A DNA stretch of 64,000 nucleotides from Bostrychus sinensis (lineage: Eukaryota > Chordata > Actinopteri > Gobiiformes > Eleotridae), in assembly GCA_020698575.1 (NCBI GenBank), contig CM036245.1:6916673-6980672 (forward strand). The letters are read 5' to 3'. Made by a program: the position numbers and the translations under genes. This document shows positions 32,902 through 42,986 of the stretch, one piece after another (the first letter of the stretch is position 1; the number at the start of each line of letters is the position of its first letter). The notes under the pieces were generated by a model, which made no database searches, was not told the DNA's origin, and worked only from the letters and a program-made list of their open reading frames with translations.

Positions 32902-34089
32902 CACTGCAGACTGGGAACAGCCCACAAAAGCTGCATTTTTAGAAACGCTCCAACAAGGTCGTCTATAGCCGTCAAAATTTAGCCCCTGTAAAACTCGCTT
33001 AAATCTTTGCTTCCTCCGTTTTTCAGCATTAAGTTGGCAATATCAGAGAGCATCCCTACAAAATCCAAAACAATCACCCAGATTTGCCTTAATAATCAAC
33101 TTTAACAAGACTTACAAAGTGCTGGGACATAATAATCTAAATTTATACTGCAATTTGTTTGCGCTGTGTGACACAATTCTGCTTACTGTTGTCAAGACTT
33201 AAGTCGCGTGTGTTGCATTCATGGGACACGTCACATACAAGCTAGCGATCCGCTGTTTTTTGATTAAAAAAAAAAAAAAAAGCTTACTCACTGAACATGC
33301 TAGCGATCCACAATTACAATAATGGTATTGAACATGATTTTGGGAAGCAGTGAAGAGCAAAAAGAAGAGTTTGAAATTTCATTTAAACCAGGAAATGCTG
33401 GGACACTTTTTAAAACTTGAGTAAAATGAAAACTAAAAAGCTTAAAATTTGAAATGAGCTCATTTTGTGCGTAAAAATGTAAAATTTCTCAGTGTAAACA
33501 TTAGTTATCTATGTTCTGTTGAGTAAAAAAAAAGGCGCATGTGATTTGTCTTTTAGCTTTCATTTTATTCAAATTTAAAAAACGTCCCAACATTTACAGA
33601 ATTCGGGTTTTTAACAACGTCAAAACTTAACTTAGTCCACCTTTAACGCTTCATGCTACATAAGTCTGGCGTGAAATCTGAACTCCAAACACTGACAATG
33701 TCTCGAAATGTCAAAAGTGGCGTGTGTAAAATAAACATTCGTATTCGGGACGGCGGAGGGGTGAAGCTCCTCCGCAAATATCAATAAACAGAGCTCTTCC
33801 GTCTCAGAAGCTTCCTCCTTTATTTGATTAGGACCAGGACTGAGGGGCAGGGGGCAGGGGGGTGAACACAGGCCAGTCATGCTTTTTTACTTTTCTTCTT
33901 CCTCTGCAATCTCCAGGCTGCTCTTAATGGGAAAGGGAAGTTTGGGAAGTGCAGGGAGTGAGTGCTGCTGCTGCCCCGGACTAACCTCCTCCATCTGGCA
34001 GAGCTGGAGAGGAACTACATACTATCACTCAAGTACTTTTACTCAACTACGCTTTGGGGTTCAACTACGTAAAAGTTTTGGTATGGGTT
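32902..34089. other. No gene recognised; AGTACT-type edge near 34020
   Basis: Mostly AT-rich single-copy sequence with an A tract at 33266-33281. GC-balanced sequence at 33640-34010 has only short frames. From 34010 the words CACTCAAGTACTTTTACTCA resemble an end of the AGTACT-type element. Confidence 0.35.
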
Positions 34090-35690
34090 TGATTCCAGGT
34101 GTGTGTTTGTAGTAGCAAAAGCATTTGGAGAAGCATAAGCAGTTGTACCAGTAGCAGTAATAGTTTTGGCACTGGTATTAATAGCAGTAGTAGTAATAGT
34201 ATTAGCACTAGTAGCAGTAGTAGTATTCTTCAAAACTTTACTCAGTGCACCAGTACTGCTTTGAACTCCAATGCAGTAGTAATAGCAGATGCAGTAGTAG
34301 TTGTAATAGCACTAGTAGCAGTAGTAGTAGCACTATTAGCAGTAACAGTAGTAATAGCTGCCGTAGTAGTAATAGAAGTTGCGGTAGTAGTAATAGCAGT
34401 AATATAAGCAGTAGTAGTTGTAATATTACTAGTAGCAGTATTAGTAGTAGCACTATTAGCAGTAACAGTAGTAATAGCTGCTGTAGTGGTAATAGCAGTG
34501 ATATAAGCAGTTGCAGTAATTGTAGTAGTAACAGCAGCCATTCATATTAATAACAGTAGTAATTAATAACAAAATTAATAACAGTAGTAATAGCAGATAG
34601 CAGTAATAATAGCACTAGTAGTAGTAGTAGTAGTAGTAGTTGTAGTAGTAGTTGTAGTTGTAGCAGTAGTAGTAAATGTAATAGCACTAGTAGTAGTAGT
34701 AGTAGTAGCACTATTAGCAGTAACAGTAGTAATAGCTGCTGTAGTAGTAATAGAAGTTGCGGTAGTAGTAATAGCAGCTGTAGTAGTAATAGCAGTAATA
34801 TAAGCAGTAGTAGTTGTAATATTACTAGTAGCAGTATTAGTAGTAGCACTATTAGCAGTAATAGTAGTAATAGCTGCTGTAGTTGTAATAGCAGTAATAT
34901 AAGCAGTTGCAGTAATTGTAGTAGTAACAGCAGCCATTCATATTAATAACAGTAGTAATTAATAACAAAATTAATAACAGTAGTAATAGCAGATAGCAGT
35001 AATAATAGCACGAGTAGTAGTAGTAGTAGTTGTTGTTGTAGTAGTAGTAGTAGTAGTTGTTGTAGTTGTAGTAGTAGTTGTAGTTGTAGTAGTATTCTTC
35101 AAAACTTTACTCAGTGCACCAGTACTGCTTTTTGCTACAGAAGCTTGTCATGGAATTTGAACTCCAATGTAGTAGTAATAGCAGTTGCAGTGGTAGTTGT
35201 AATAGCACTAGTAGCAGTTGTAATAGCAATAGTAGCAGTTGTAATAGCACTAGTAGCAGCAGTAGTAGTAGCACTATTAGCAGTAACAGTAGTAATAGCT
35301 ACTGTAGTAGTAATAGAAGTTGTGGTAGTAGTAGTAATAACAGCTGTAGTAGTAATAGCAGTAATATAAGCAGTAGTAGTTGTAATATTACTAGTAGCAA
35401 TAGCAGTATATTAGCAGTAACAGAGTAATAGCTGCTGTAGTGGTAATAGCAGGTAATATAAGCAGTTGCAGTAGTTGTATTAGTAACAGCAGCCATAGTA
35501 GTATAGTAGTAATAACAGTAGTAATATCAGACAGCAGTAATAATAGCACTAGCAGTAGTAGTAGTAGTAATAGCACTAGTAGCAGTAGTAGTAGTAGTAA
35601 TAGCAGTAGTTGTAGTAATAGCACTAGTAGCAGTAGTAGTGGTAATTGCAGTCGTAGTCGTAATAGTAGTTGCAGCAATAGCAGTAGATT
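34090..35690 (+). repeat. Large AGT array with segmental tandem duplications
   Basis: About 1.6 kb of AGT, AGC and AAT triplets. Non-repeat words mark block duplications: ATTCTTCAAAACTTTACTCA at 34225 and 35094 (869 apart) and CAGCAGCCATTCATATTAAT at 34532 and 34928 (396 apart). AGTACT-type words on both sides (34020 and 35740-35790) suggest the array lies within an element of that kind. All long frames are poly-Leu, Ser or Val artefacts. Confidence 0.93.
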
Positions 35691-36429
35691 TCTCTGTGCA
35701 ATAAAAAAAGCATTACTTCTACTTTGGTAACATTATTCTGGAGTAAGAGTACTTTTACATGAGTACATATTGCGAGTACTTCCTCCATCTGGACTTGGGA
35801 CTATCCTGCCAGCCCCGGGGCTACTCTCTCCCAGCCCACTCCCAGCTGCCTCTCTGTTCCCCCCCAAACGCTGTGTTTTCGGTGCGGCTCCAGAACACAT
35901 TTTCTTCATCAACAATGGCCATATCCTGCACCAGCTGCTGACCCCACGGCTCCGCGCCTCTGGATCTCATTTAGGACGAGGAGGAGGAGGCTAACGCTGC
36001 TGCCGCTGCCACTGCTGCTGCTGCTGCTGCTGCTACGGCGCTAACGGCTAAACTCTGCTGTTAGCACGCTATAGCTCTAATGCAGGAGTGAGATAGGTCA
36101 GTGGCTCGGAGGGGGAGATGGGAGACAGATAGCAACGGGACAGTCACTTAATGAGGTGTTCAGAAGTCAAATGGTCACAATATGCTAAGGGTATACTTCA
36201 AGTTACTTTTTTTTTTCAATTACAGCTTTACGGATTCATGTGTATAAAATAATGCCTGTGAATATGATAATAATGCCTGAATGATATATTAAGCTTTCAT
36301 TGAAAAACATTTTACTACAGTGCAACCTCGAAAGATCCAGACACAGACTAAAATGAGCCTAAATCAGGATGTACCCAGGTCTAAAATAGAGATTAAAGAC
36401 AGAAAATATAGATGCTTTACTAAATGAGG
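35691..36429. other. Single-copy sequence with CTG triplets
   Basis: Eight CTG triplets sit at about 36012-36034. GC-balanced sequence at 35790-36140 holds short frames only. No gene recognised. Confidence 0.4.
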
Positions 36430-37119
36430 GCAAAATAGTGCCTAAACCAGCACTAAACAAGAAATAAACCAGGACTAAACAATCCAATCCAATCCACTTT
36501 ATTTGTACAGCACATTTTACAAACAAAACAGTTTCCAAAGTGCTGCACATAGAACACTAAATAACAATAAATTACTCCACTTCAGCTCCACCAGTCCCCA
36601 TTAAATAATAAGAACCAGTAAAACCAAATAAAAGTAATACAATAAAATAACAATAAATAAATGCCAAGAATTAAATAATAAAAACAAAACAATAAAACAC
36701 AATAAAAGACAACAGAGGACCACACAATTCACGTCGAGTTAAAAGCCAGAGAATAAAAATGAGTCTTAAGACGAGACTTAAAACATTCCACTAAACAAGG
36801 AGTTAACCAGATTTAAACCAGATTTAAACCAGGACTTACCTGTGCCTAAACCAGGACTAAACCAGAACGTAAACCACTACTAAACCAGAATTAAACCAGA
36901 TGTAAACCAGGACTTAACTAAGCCCTAACCAGTACATTTAAACTAGGACTAAACCAGAATTAAAACAGGACTAAACCAGGACTTATCTAGGTCTAAACTA
37001 GAACTAAGCGGCTGTCTACGCTTCTGTACCGGGTCAAACTGCAGAAGACTCCTTGAACCAGACAGGACGAGGGACACGTACCACCATTGGTCCTCATACC
37101 GCAGTTTGAGAAACACTAC
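36430..37119. mobile_element. hAT-like element, family 3, split by a LINE tail
   Basis: Diverged 11-bp units (AACCAGGACTA type) run before and after the insert. The right end GCAGTTTGAGAAACACTA closes it after GTACCACCATTGGTCC. The left end is not certain and may lie near 36320. The interruption at 36483-36789 has its own target duplication. Confidence 0.65.
36483..36789 (-). mobile_element. LINE/SINE 3' tail with 9-bp target duplication
   Basis: Starts with two to three TCCAA units, then CACTTTATTTGTACAGCACA and CAAAGTGCTGCACATAGAAC, a LINE 3' end in antisense; the inner end is AGTCTTAAGACGAGACTTAA. ACTAAACAA flanks it at 36474-36482 and 36790-36798. The target is itself a minisatellite unit. 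Confidence 0.85.
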
Positions 37120-37542
37120 ACCAGCTCTCAACTTTGAATTAATGGCTGTCGCTAACAGATAAAGTGGCTCTTTCACTGGATAAATGGATAAATATTAGCT
37201 TTCATGTGGCTCAAAACCTAATTTTAATGGCAAGTATTTGTATTTTTTGGCAGTGCGTTGGTCCATGTTTTGTCTGCTAATAGCCTAGTCGTGTGTCGGG
37301 AGGAGGTTGTTTTGGTGTGTACGGTTTTGGACAGAGACACAATAACACCGCGGGACACTGATCTGTCCCGGGACCCCAGAGGTCACGGGCCGCGACCTTT
37401 AAGAAGAGCAGCAGGTATAGGGTCAGATTACTGTGCCCCCTCTACACTTATACCACAACAAGGTGTGTGTCAGGGAGAGGTACGGCTCATTTATTATAGG
37501 CTTAAACAGACAACGTGTATCATAAAACCTACATTTAATTTG
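37120..37542. other. No gene recognised
   Basis: Single-copy sequence with a GC-balanced part at 37250-37420; one 95-codon frame without features. Confidence 0.4.
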
Positions 37543-38310
37543 TAGTACTAGCAGTAGTAGTAGTAGTAGTAGTAGTAGTAATAGCAGCCATAGTATTATT
37601 AGCAGTAATAATAGTAGTTGCAGTAGTAGTAGTAATAGCAGCCATAGTAATATTAGCAGTAATAATAGTAGTTGCAGTAGTAGTAGTAGTAATAGCAGTA
37701 GTAGTAATAATAGCAGCCATAGTAATATTAGCAGTAATAATAGTAGTTGCAGTAGTAGTAGTAGTAATAGCAGTAGTAGTAATAATAGCAGCCATAGTAA
37801 TATTAGCAGTAATAATAGTAGTTGCAGTAGTAGTAGTAGTAATAGCAGTAATAGTAGTAATAGCAGCCATAGTATTATTAGCAGTAATAATAGTAGTTGC
37901 AGTAGTAGTAGTAGTAATAGCAGTAATAGTAGTAATAGCAGCCATAGTAATATTAGCAGTAATAATAGTAGTTGCAGTAGTAGTAGTAATAGCAGTAATA
38001 ATAGCAGCTGCAGTAGTAATAATAGCAGTTGCAGTAGTAGTAATAGCAGTTGTAGTAGTAGTAGTAATAGCAGCTGTAGTAGTAATAGCAGTAATAATAG
38101 CAGTTGCAGTAGTAGTAATAGCAGTTGTAGTAGTAGTAGTAATAGCAGCTGTAGTAGTAATAGCAATAATAATAGCAGTTGCAGTAGTAGTAATAGCAGT
38201 TGTAGTAGTAGTAATAGCAGTTGTAGTAGTAATAGCAATAATAATAGCAGTTGTAGTAGTAGTAATAGCAGTTGTAGTAGTAGTAGTAATAGCAGTAGTA
38301 ACAGCAGTTT
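37543..38310 (+). repeat. AGT array with 75-bp higher-order repeat
   Basis: The word CAGCCATAGTA starts at 37585, 37639, 37714, 37789, 37864 and 37939. The last five are exactly 75 bp apart; the first interval is 54, one 21-bp block shorter. A second part (37985-38300) has AATAGCAGTTGTAGTAGTAG-type units. The 271-codon minus-strand frame is a poly-Leu artefact. Confidence 0.95.
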
Positions 38311-38316
38311 GACATT

Positions 38317-38611
38317 GGTAACACTTTATAATAACTCACCACTTTTAAGCAGTAATAAAGCCTTAATAAATATGTATTTAACAATATTTTATAACAAATA
38401 TTTTATAGATACCTTTTTGACTCTGCTATTTAAAACCTGGCATTGATTCCCATGAGCTTATAACTCAAGAATTCAACAGTAATAACAGTGTAACTCAGTG
38501 GTGTTTATAAATGTTAATGTAATGGTTTGTAAACCATTAATTAGCTGGTTAGTAATCCTTAACTAATACGTAATTATTGCTTCATAGTGTGAGTTATTCT
38601 GAAATGTTACC
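38317..38611. mobile_element. MITE family D copy (GGTAACACTTTA ends)
   Basis: The left end GGTAACACTTTATAATAACT and the right end complementing GGTAACATTTCAGAATAACT form inverted repeats. The interior is AT-rich. It abuts the AGT array on its left. Related by its ends to the palindromic copy at 54669-54926. Confidence 0.72.
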
Positions 38612-38811
38612 AGGACGTTTTATGTACATTTTAATGGTACAAAAATGTAATAAAGATACTTATTACACTACTCTACCAAAGTGCTTCTGCAAAACAGTAC
38701 AACGACTACTTTACTCAGTGGTAATAAGCACTTTGCTAGTGTAGTGTAACAAGTATTTTTCATTACATTTGCAGTGTTCAGTCCAGTAGTGTAATTAAAT
38801 ATAGGGCTGCA
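38612..38811. other. No feature recognised
   Basis: Short AT-rich spacer between two small transposons. Confidence 0.4.
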
Positions 38812-39220
38812 TGAAATGGGAAACACATGCAGTATTCGATACATATGTTAAATATTAACATTTATATTAAATATAAATTACATAAATACTAACTATTCTG
38901 ACATATCAAGTTAAATTGACTGTAAATGTAAGTCCCTGTATTCACAAGTCAAAACTTAACACAGACTAAACCAGGAATAAAACACAACTAAACTTGTGAC
39001 TAAATTAAGGGAATTACCACTGAAACCAGGTTTTTAAACATTTTTATTTAGTCACAACACATTTTTATTTAAGCCTCTGGTAGGAAAGTGATCCTGTCAG
39101 TCTAAGACAATAGCATTATTGCAGTATATTATTATTTATTATACTGTAGATTCTTGCGATGCAGATATTGTGTTTGCTGATACTGCAATAATGATAATTT
39201 TGTGATATGTTGTGCAGTTT
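38812..39220 (+). mobile_element. hAT-like element, family 1, decayed copy
   Basis: Left end TAGGGCTGCATGAAATGG; interior words AACACAGACTAAACCAGGAA and TTTATTTAGTCACAACACAT match 6662-7099; the right end GTGATATGTTGTGCAG is degraded. No clear target duplication remains. Confidence 0.75.
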
Positions 39221-39956
39221 CAGTTGCAATAAAACAGTAACTACTGTCCAGCAGAAGACAAGACTTTGGTGACTTTTAGCATGTAGCCTTTAGTTTATGC
39301 AGCACTAGAACAGCTCACTCCCAAGCCAATCGATAATGTTCTCTACCCAGGCACTGACGTTACACACATGGAGTTAATTGATTGTCATTTTCTGAGACCG
39401 TCTAGTTTCTGCAAAGTGTTTGGTGGCCAATGCTAACTTGACAGTGTAGTTCCAGCCAGCATTGTTTACAGACACTTGTTTTATAAAATGTAATTACTAT
39501 AGTTTTAATACTCAGCAGCTTGTGACCCCAGAGCTAATAAACTTTGACCTTTTAGGAGGAGCTGGCAGGTATGGTCTTGGGTTACTCCGTCTGCGCTAAC
39601 ACAAACTGGACGGGACGGTGAGTGATGAGCGGCGCACACATGCATGGCTCCGGGGGATATCAAGCTGTCGCCTCTCAATGACTTCACACAAAAGCTCCAT
39701 TGAGAGTAACAAGACTGGCTCTCACGGCGCGACCCAAGAAAGTTCCTCCATTGTTCCTCTGCGCAGGGGCCATTCAAACAACACGGCCTCTGAGTGGAGA
39801 GGCTTCAGAGCACTTTGTACAGACAGGCTAATGGACGCAGAGAGAGGGAGTCTGACGCACAACCTTAGGCGTCTGAAATAGGACTGGACAAATTATCCCA
39901 AAGTTTTTGTTTTTCAGCAATGACAATATATATTACATGCAGTAATTTTATAGACA
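39221..39956. other. No gene recognised
   Basis: GC-balanced sequence at 39530-39880 contains overlapping 87- and 90-codon frames on opposite strands without domain features. Confidence 0.4.
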
Positions 39957-39960
39957 TTAA

Positions 39961-40400
39961 AGGTCCCCTATAGAGGCTTACCGGAGTAATACTTAATTAG
40001 AAATAGACTTAATTAAAAAGGTTGTGCATGCAGCCAGGTACCAAGATTAAGGATCTATCCCATTTATTTCTATGCAAATGTAAATTATGTATTGTTTAGC
40101 TTATATGCCATTTATTTGTTAAATAAAATGTCTAAACGTTGACACGCTCTCTAATGTTATCAAACCAGGCTCTGATAATACTCACATGTGGCAGAGTGGT
40201 CGTCAGTTGCCAAACCTGTCTTGATTATTCATAATTTGCGATGTTTGGTGGCTAGCGCTAATTTCATCATTAAACAGGTATTATTGCCTTTTTAACTTCC
40301 TGTACCAGTCTTCCATACATAATCATTATTTTAAGACATAAAACATGAAATAATACTAAAACTATTTCAAGCAACCTGAAAAAAGCATGATGCATCCCCT
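39961..40400. mobile_element. TTAA-flanked MITE, relative of family A
   Basis: Flanked by TTAA at 39957-39960 and 40401-40404. Ends AGGTCCCCTATAGAGGCTT and the complement of AGGGGATGCATCATGC are similar to the family A ends. The interior shares 40165-40270 with 26795-26915. Confidence 0.68.
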
Positions 40401-40404
40401 TTAA

Positions 40405-40967
40405 AAAGCACAGATATCAGAAATCTGACTTCCAACTTTGGCATCAAAACCTGCAATTACTCCACTACGATAAAACCCTATAGCTGAGTATGAAACTTCC
40501 AACATGGCCGCCGCCGCTAACATGGTTTCAGATGGCACACATGATTTTTACATCAGCACAGTTATTCTTTGGTTTTACTCAGTCTTATAAAAGTATGAAG
40601 TTTAACTGTGTACTCGGCTCTGGAGCTCATAGGAAGTGACACGGGTTTGGCTCGGGTTCAGAGCACTTTTTACCTCGACCGCAGAGTTTGTTATTTCAAC
40701 GAGAGAGGATCCTAGAAACATGCTACGAGCTAATCGCTAACAGGTTCAACTCAGTCCACAGCAAGGGTTAGCAGCAACAGTAGCTCTCATACTCAGTAGG
40801 TTTAAGGACTTGAAGGTTTCTACAGAGGCTTGTCAGAGTTCCTTCTGGGTTTGGAGAAGCAGACAGGAGCAAAACCACAGAGACTAAACCATATACTTTT
40901 GTAAATGGTGCCAGTGTTAAATAGTTTTCTTTTAAATATACAACTACTTGAATGTCCGTTTAAATGT
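40405..40967. other. No gene recognised
   Basis: Single-copy sequence. TTTGGAGAAGCAGACAGGAG at 40853-40872 matches the flank shared by the ACT array at 41590-41760 and the AGT array flank at 56105-56290, so it is the left part of that repeat family. Confidence 0.5.
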
Positions 40968-41013
<46 letters not shown>

Positions 41014-41027
41014 GGTGCTGCTGCTTT

Positions 41028-41071
<44 letters not shown>

Positions 41072-41590
41072 TTACTATTACTCTTACTGCTAATACACTG
41101 AGGAGCTTTTACTGGGGAGTGCAAAATTCTGGGGTTGTACTACTATTAACTATTACTACTACTGCTACTGCTACTACTACAACTACTACTACTATTACTA
41201 CTAGTATTACTACTACTACTGCTGATTAGATTAGACTCAGATAAGTTCTGGAGTGCTAAGTTCTGGGGTTGTATTACTAGTACAACTACTACTACTACTA
41301 CTTCTACTACTGCTGCTGTTATTACTACTACTACTACTGCTACTATGACTATTACTACCAGTGTTACTCTTACTACTACTACACTAAGGAGCTTATACTG
41401 GGCAGTGCAAAATTCTGGGGTTGTACTACTACTATTAACTATTACTACTACTACTATTACTACTACTACTACTACTATTACTGCTGATTAGATTAGACTC
41501 GGATAAGTGCTGGAGTGCTAAGCTCTAGGGTTGCTCTGCTACTACTACAACAACAACTACTACTACCACTGTTACTCTTAATACTACACT
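40968..41590 (-). repeat. ACT array with recurring spacer
   Basis: ACT triplets are interrupted by a spacer of the form AGGAGCTTTTACTGGGGAGT followed by GCAAAATTCTGGGGTTGTAC. The AGGAGC word starts at 41101, 41387 and 41592, and a second spacer, GATTAGATTAGACTC followed by AGATAAGT, occurs at 41224 and 41485. So the array is a decayed tandem of units 200-290 bp long. Confidence 0.9.
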
Positions 41591-41762
41591 GAGGAGCTTG
41601 TACTGGGGACTGCTAAGTTCTGAAATTGTATAAATGAGCAACAGAAAAAAAATCCTTCTATGGGACACACACTTGCACTGAGAGGAGTTTTAGAAGCTGT
41701 GTCACTGCTCCCGTCTGCTTCTCCAAACTGGAAGTGAACTAGTTTCCTAAAGTCACAGCACA
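41591..41762 (-). repeat. Non-repetitive flank shared with the array at 56288
   Basis: GCTTGTACTGGGGA, CACTTGCACTGAGAGGA and GCTCCCGTCTGCTTCTCCAA occur here in the same order as in the reverse complement of 56105-56290. Both sit directly beside an AGT/ACT array, so the arrays and this flank form one dispersed repeat family. Confidence 0.82.
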
Positions 41763-42207
41763 GCAACAACAGATCTGGTCTAAATATCTGTGTGTGTGAG
41801 AAACCCTGACGCTCGCTCACGGTGCACACGGCTGAAGGAAAACCATTTGTAGGCTGTAATTGTGAGGAAATGGAGGTCGTCCTGTGAGGGGTCAGAGGTC
41901 GGAGGTCGGGAGTGTGCCTGGAGCGAGGGTCATGTGAGGAGAGTCGTTTAAATAGGCACATCTCAGGCATTCATTCATCAGCTTTTCACTGTTTCACTTC
42001 AGAAAATATATAAAGAGAAAAGTCACTCAGCAGTACCTAAACTGACCACTAATGGAACTGGCATTGTATTCATTCTGGCAGTAGATGTTAAGCAGACCAT
42101 AATATATTTTTTCAATGGGGATAAAGGGCAGAGAGAGGACTAAATATAGAAGTAACAGTATCCAAAATCTGTCTGCTCACCTTTTTAGTGCACATTTCTC
42201 GTTCTCA
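41763..42207. other. No gene recognised
   Basis: Single-copy sequence; a 128-codon minus-strand frame at 41584-41970 mostly overlaps the shared repeat flank and is not credible. Confidence 0.4.
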
Positions 42208-42986
42208 AAGGGGCTATATTCTGGAAAATACAAATATTTTTTATTACTTAGTAAAATGGCATCATACAAAAAGTTTAAGGAAATGAACTGCTTTTTTTCT
42301 TTAAATTATGTTCAAAAGACAGCAACACTCTTCACTTTCCTGCACTCTTCTGGTGTTTCTTTATGGCAGTGTTTCCCAACCAGTGGTACGGGGACCCCCA
42401 GGGGTACACAAGCACTTTACAGGGGGTACTTGGAATTATCATTTTTTTTATAATAAAGAATTTATTTATTTGCAATCTCTTCATATTAAACAATTGAAAC
42501 TTGGAGAGTTTTTTTAAATGGTTATATCTCATATTTTTTTCTTGTCAATTTATTGAGTAAAAGTAATAGAAGTGTATATTGTTATATATTTTATTTTGTT
42601 ATATATATTTTTTTTGTATGTATTTTTATTTTAAAGGGATTTTATTTGCATCTTGAATTTAATTTTCAAAGCAAAAGATGCAGGAAAATTTGCTTTTACA
42701 ATAAAGTAAGTATAAAATGTCTTTGTACTAATAAACACAGATGACCACCCTATGACGACTTTTTGAAAAATTAACATAAACGAATGAGGGGATACTCACG
42801 GTAGGACAAAAAGTGCAGGGGGTACACAACACAAAAAAGGTTGGGAACTACTGCTTTATGGCACCAGTAGAGTACGTCATATAAAAAACAAACAAATAAA
42901 AAAGTTTTCTTAGTCATATAATGGTTTTAAAGTTTGTAAAATGTTCTGCTGTTTTTTTAAAGTAAGAAAAGCATAATATAAAACCA
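42208..42986 (-). mobile_element. MITE family A copy interrupted by a hAT-like element
   Basis: Begins AGGGGCTATATTCTGG and runs through family A sequence in antisense (ATGGCATCATACAAAAAGTT) to 42366, then resumes at 42854 with GGCACCAGTAGAGTAC and ends near GCATAATATAAAACC. The TTAA flanks are mutated. Confidence 0.82.
42367..42853 (+). mobile_element. hAT-like element, family 2, with perfect 8-bp target duplication
   Basis: Ends CAGTGTTTCCCAACC and the complement of CAGTAGTTCCCAACC; the octamer CTTTATGG flanks it at 42359-42366 and 42854-42861. Sub-terminal words are GGGGTACACAAGCACTTTAC and GGGGGTACACAACAC. At 487 bp there is no transposase. CAGTG-type ends plus an 8-bp duplication are hAT (Charlie-like) traits. 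Confidence 0.92.

Noticed and set aside
37423..38238. 271-codon minus-strand open frame
   Set aside because: It is almost entirely Leu runs generated by the AGT array; frame length follows from absence of stops in the complement of AGT, not from coding selection.
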